Origin: Petrosia ficiformis
Taxonomy: Eukaryota > Porifera > Demospongiae > Haplosclerida > Petrosiidae
Reading direction: 5' to 3'
DNA length: 64,000 bases
Assembly (NCBI GenBank): GCA_947044365.1
Contig: OX345641.1
Location: 4,806,460 to 4,870,459 of the forward strand
Positions 60,034 to 64,000 of the stretch are shown piece by piece (the first letter of the stretch is position 1; the number at the start of each line of letters is the position of its first letter). The position numbers and the translations under genes are program-made. The notes under the pieces were generated by a model. That model had not been told where the DNA came from and made no database searches. It saw only the letters and a list, made by a program, of their open reading frames with translations.

Positions 60034-63000
60034 ATGGATGTTGTAAGTACAAAACTATGTATAACTATTCTTTTCAGTGATGTCCACATTTAAATCATGT
60101 TTGTATTTAATGTTCTTATTCTTGATCACAATTACTTAGTGCTAGAAATAGGTATTTATATAGACACATTACTAATAATATTATTAATTTATTTATGTAT
60201 TTTTATTTCTCAATTAATTTTATATACTATCCTGTTTACTACTCTCTGACACTTCATTCAGGATGTGAGTCTAATATAACTATTCTAAGTATTCATATTA
60301 CCTTTTCTCATGTGTCCTGTATTTTCTATTTATTACGTACACTACTTTCTCAATTCTCATGCTTCACTCTAGTGGGTGAGTATTATAAACCTATTAACTA
60401 TTTTTGTCCATGCATTCTTTATTTACATCCTATCATGCTTTGACACTTCTGAATCATTTGAATGTCATAGGAGGTGAGATATTTTAGCAATATTCATTTT
60501 ATTGTTCATTCTTTTCCCCCCTACATACTAACTATCCTTTTGTTCATTTTATTAGGAGGTGAGAATAATCAAATTTTACATTACTCATTTTCATAACCTC
60601 TCTATCTCGTTTATTACATTCTTGCACTTCATTTGAATCTCATAGCCTGTGAGTATATAAATTATAATCAAATTATCATTTATTATCCTGTAATTGTTTT
60701 TTTTTTTGTTTCTTGTTCATGTTTCCTCAACTACATACTGCTACTACCTCACACTTTATTTGAATCCATAGGAGGTGAGAATCATTGTTATTGTATCATA
60801 AAATGCAAATCTAGTTATGCTGTAATTATAATTACACATAATAATTATAATAATACAAATAAGAATATGCTGTAGATATCCTGTTTAAGAGGTCTATATG
60901 CATTATATAAAACTGCCATAAGGAAAGACATCACAACAGCCCAGAGGATGATATTGCTTCAGAGTTGGCATGTTCTTTTTGTAATATATATCGTATCCTA
61001 TATACCAAATGTAGGACCTGAGTTTTGTGTCCGAGGATGTGATATAGCCCGAGCCTGCGAGAGCTACATCACATCCTCGGACACAAAACTCAAGTCCTAT
61101 ATGCGGTATATAGGACCTATTAGCATACTATATATAATATATTGTATGATAGTGACATCTCCTGCATAGTGTGCACATGCATGGAAGGTCTATATACAAT
61201 ATATAGAACTCATCACATCAAAGGGATGATGTCACCATCATACTATATATTATGGATATAGACTGATGAAATAAATATATCTCATATATTCATACCTGAT
61301 AGCACCAACAAATACACAAAACAGGAATCTAAATATTCAGCAAACAGTGATTGATCATGTTTATATTTTCATATGTCAACCTGCTTTGAAGTTTACAATA
61401 TGGAATATAAACTTATGTGTCCAATTGAAAAATTGGGCTAGTAATCTCATTATGATAATATATATATATATATGTATCATGTCACCCATTGAAAGTGCAG
61501 ATGGTATATTCAGTATTTACTATCTGTCAAACCATAGGAGGTGCATTACACCTTGAACAGAATTTTGTTATCTTTATTTTAAATTCAAGCAATATATATA
61601 TCAAAAAACAAAAAAAAACATTTATCAACAAAAGCAAAGAAACAACATACCTGAATAAAGTTACACAATAGTATTAGATAAAAAAATGCAATAAAGTCAT
61701 CTCCAGGATTAATCATCAACAAGAACAAATTTCCTCAGTCCCACAACACAGAGAAGGATCTGCCAGGCAATTCATATAAGACTGACTTCATCAAGTAAGT
61801 GCAGGTCTGGAATTATTTCATATACTAAAGAATCGATCTGTACTGAGAGTGTCTAATATGATTGGTCTTAATGCTGTATTTCATGCTGTTCTTGGATGTT
61901 ATTTGTTATTTCTGTCATCGGTTTCTTTGTTTTTTTGATAAATGTTATTGATAAGAATGATTATTATATTATTCTGTTTGAGGTTATGATGTCATTTATA
62001 TTGCAGTATTTATATTAAACAAATCACTTCTGTATAACCCTACATATATACAGCTCTGTATTTTACTTTATAGAATAATAGTGATAATATTATAATCTGT
62101 TTGAGGTTATGATGTCATCCTGAATACAGTAGACTGCATTATGAATATATATAACACCTGTAATTTCAATGGGAGTGTCAGCAATCATGCATGGTATATA
62201 TATATATATATATATTTATTTATTTAATTATTATAATTATGTAAATAATTATACATGTGTATTATAGATATATATATATATTTTTTTTTTGTGAAAGAAT
62301 TATTATAATATGTATCCCGTTTATTACTGTATTCAATTTTATAACTAACTGTTTTCTTCTTGTTTCTTGTCTTTTATCATATTACCTATTTGACACTTCA
62401 TGTGCACAGGAGGTGAGCATAACCAAAACTACATAATAATATTATCATACAATAATGTATATGTATCATAGCTATATATTATACATAATAATGTATTATT
62501 ATTATTATAATACATATAATATATAATTGCATCTGATTGTAATATTATAATTAACAACTCTTCATTTTCTTGTTCTTGTGTTTCTCAATGTATATATCCT
62601 GTTCACTGCTCTTCGAAACTCCCATAGTGGGTGAGTATGATAATATTGTTTACTGCTTGTTCATAATAATTATGTTTCTCGCTTTATATATTGTCTTATT
62701 TACTACTCTCACAATTCATTTGAATTCCATAGTGGGTGAGTATAATTAGAAATGTTTTATAAGGATTCTTGATTATGTGTTTCTCAATTACATACAACTT
62801 GGTATCTTGACATTTCATTTGAATGCCATTATAGATGGTGAGTATAAACAATTATAATTATAAATATTCATTATTTTTATTCTGTTTCTCGATTTACATG
62901 TTATTTTGCTTTTCTAAACTGTGAAACTTCATATGAATCTCAAAGAAGGTAAACATGACCGAAATAGTATAATTATTATTAATTTTATAACTCTTCCCAT

Positions 63001-64000
63001 TATCATTCTCAATCTATATACATATATGTGCTATCCTGCTAACTCTCACAGAAAGTGAGTGTGATGAAACTGTATTTTATAACTATTTTTGTTCACGTAT
63101 TTCTTAATATTTATGCCATCATTTTTAATACTCTCTGGCATTCGATGAAATCCATAGCTAGTGAGTATAATTAAACTTTATGTGTTGATTATTATTTTAT
63201 AACTTTCTTGTTCATGTGTGTCTCAATGTACATACTCTCTTCTTATGCTTTAACACTTCATTTGACTCATAGAGGGTAAGTAAAATGATAGTATATGTTC
63301 TTCATTTATTTTATAATATGCTTACCTCTCTGACAATTCAATTCACTCATATAGAAGGTATAATATATTCACACTTATTCTTATTTGTTTTTTTTTCAAC
63401 TTACACACTGTCCTGTTTATTATATACTCTCACACTCATAGAAAGTAAGTGTAATAGCTACTATAACTATTATGTGTATCAACACATATTATTGTCTTTA
63501 CTCCTTCATGACACTTCATTTGAATCAAATAGCGGGTGAGTCAATATGATCAAACTATTTATAAGTATGTATTTCTCAACTTGCATACTATTGTTTACTG
63601 CTCAATGGCATAGCTGCATGGGTCCTTGCTCCCGAAATAATAATTTCCTGCCTATGCCACTGCCTACTTCAATTGATCCTTTAAAATGTTGTAACTATTA
63701 AACACTCAAACCTGATAATAGTTGTGTTGAGAAGAAATTAATAACTCTATGGTGAACCAGTTAACTTAGTTGACACTGGCTAGTTACAGTTGATTAGTGA
63801 TTACACAAATGATAATGCTTTAGATAATAATAATAATAATAATAACCCACCTATGTTGTTAATGAAACTAGTAGTTCTATAATATAAACATTTTAATTTC
63901 ATGCAGTGATTTAATTTAATTAGACAAGTCAACGAACAAAAGAGCAGGAAAAGCAACGGGAAAAAGAGCTGGAAAAGCAACGGCAGAAAGAGCTAGAAGA
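60034..64000 (+). CDS. Candidate gene: 17 three-base microexons feeding a coiled-coil exon (3' end outside window)
   Basis: Seventeen sites show a pyrimidine-rich tract, AG, exactly three bases, then GTGAG/GTAAG/GTAAAC/GTATAA. Triplets: GAT 60262, TGG 60373, GAG 60471, GAG 60556, CCT 60646, GAG 60772, GAG 62410, TGG 62628, TGG 62733, ATG 62835, AAG 62946, AAA 63052, CTA 63158, AGG 63273, AAG 63355, AAA 63442, CGG 63533. No triplet is a stop. Read as codons they give DWEEPE then EWWMKKLRKKR, charged like the next exon, which starts at 63924 (TSQRTKEQEKQREKELEKQ) and is a Lys/Glu/Gln coiled coil open to the window edge. A possible start exon is ATG GAT GTT at 60034-60042 followed by GTAAGT. The splice signals and repeat structure are seen; transcription and splicing of the triplets are inference. 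The alternative is an intronic satellite that merely carries decoy sites. Confidence 0.4.
60150..63625 (+). repeat. Degenerate tandem array with splice-site cores
   Basis: Units of roughly 82-126 bp (one spacing is 218) share the order GTTTCTCAATTTACATACT, ATCCTGTTTACTACTCTC, GACACTTCATTTGAATCCAT, AG, three variable bases, GTGAGTATAAT. Six units lie at 60150-60790 and eleven at 62300-63540. An 18th unit at about 63560-63616 keeps AG and a triplet (CTG) but has CATGGG in place of the donor. The gap between the two blocks holds an inserted palindromic element. Confidence 0.85.
60880..61270. mobile_element. Palindromic insertion splitting the microexon array
   Basis: A hairpin at 61012-61099 has arms of about 36 bp (GAGTTTTGTGTCCGAGGATG and its reverse complement). 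It is bracketed by related inverted or direct words (GGTCTATATGCATTATAT, GGTCTATATACAATATAT; CAGAGGATGAT, AAGGGATGATG). No coding capacity. Confidence 0.55.
63924..64000 (+). CDS. First long exon of a coiled-coil protein (partial)
   Basis: An acceptor (TTTAATTAG) ends at 63923. All three frames contain stops just upstream of it, so the exon cannot start earlier at the nearby AG of 63906. The open frame reads TSQRTKEQEKQREKELEKQ and onward with a ten-residue periodicity (EKQREKELEK, QRQKELE). It is charged and Ala/Leu-poor with a coiled-coil pattern, and continues past the window. The family is not identifiable from 25 residues. Confidence 0.6.

Noticed and set aside
61501..61540. Two more AG-NNN-GT sites (ATG at 61501, GAG at 61538) in the gap of the microexon array
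   Set aside because: Their donors are poor (GTATAT, GTGCAT), they lack the conserved upstream tract, and they are only 34 bases apart, too close for an intron.

Overview
The window looks like nuclear DNA of an invertebrate animal, most likely a sponge. It is AT-rich, the genes are split into many small exons by GT-AG introns, short transposons crowd introns and intergenic DNA, and the gene content (ABCA transporter, membrane-anchored tyrosinase-like protein, IgGFc-binding/Calx-beta membrane protein, ankyrin-Roc GTPase with a death-fold-like tail) fits a demosponge such as Amphimedon. The species assignment is inference; no search was run. All exon models were built by hand from splice sites and reading-frame continuity.

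Layout. 104-22520 (+): 17 exons encoding the second half of an ABCA-type ABC transporter; its introns hold a nested pair of DNA transposons with a THAP-domain gene (4046-6586), a 31-bp minisatellite, and several families of short inverted-repeat elements. 22521-27672: repeat-rich intergenic DNA. 27673-29500 (+): tyrosinase-like gene, 5' incomplete and apparently broken in the second copper site. 29953-30898: large foldback element. 30945-35371 (+): six-exon gene for a single-pass membrane protein with an IgGFc-binding domain, Calx-beta region, Ser/Thr-rich repeat stalk and cytoplasmic tail, interrupted by one in-frame TGA. 36130-36720 (-): decayed pogo-like transposase. 37365-46056 (+): six-exon ankyrin-Roc/COR-like gene of 978 codons. 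46063-51169: duplicated and foldback elements and a minisatellite. 51170-55542: a Ty3/gypsy-type LTR retrotransposon with 5-bp target duplication, many stops and a nested 254-bp element. 55543-59750: tandem duplications and remnants of LINE and other transposases. 60034-64000: the most unusual region, a degenerate tandem array with 17 cases of AG-NNN-GT, each having exactly three bases between a good splice acceptor and a good splice donor, leading to the first exon of a coiled-coil gene that runs off the window.

The genes do not form an operon or an obvious pathway. Three of them (ABCA, tyrosinase-like, IgGFc/Calx-beta) encode predicted membrane or secretory-route proteins, and the Roc protein looks like an intracellular signalling protein. 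The strongest candidate for something undescribed is the 3-nt microexon array. Next are the in-frame TGA in the IgGFc-like gene and the nested transposons, whose target duplications are visible by eye.
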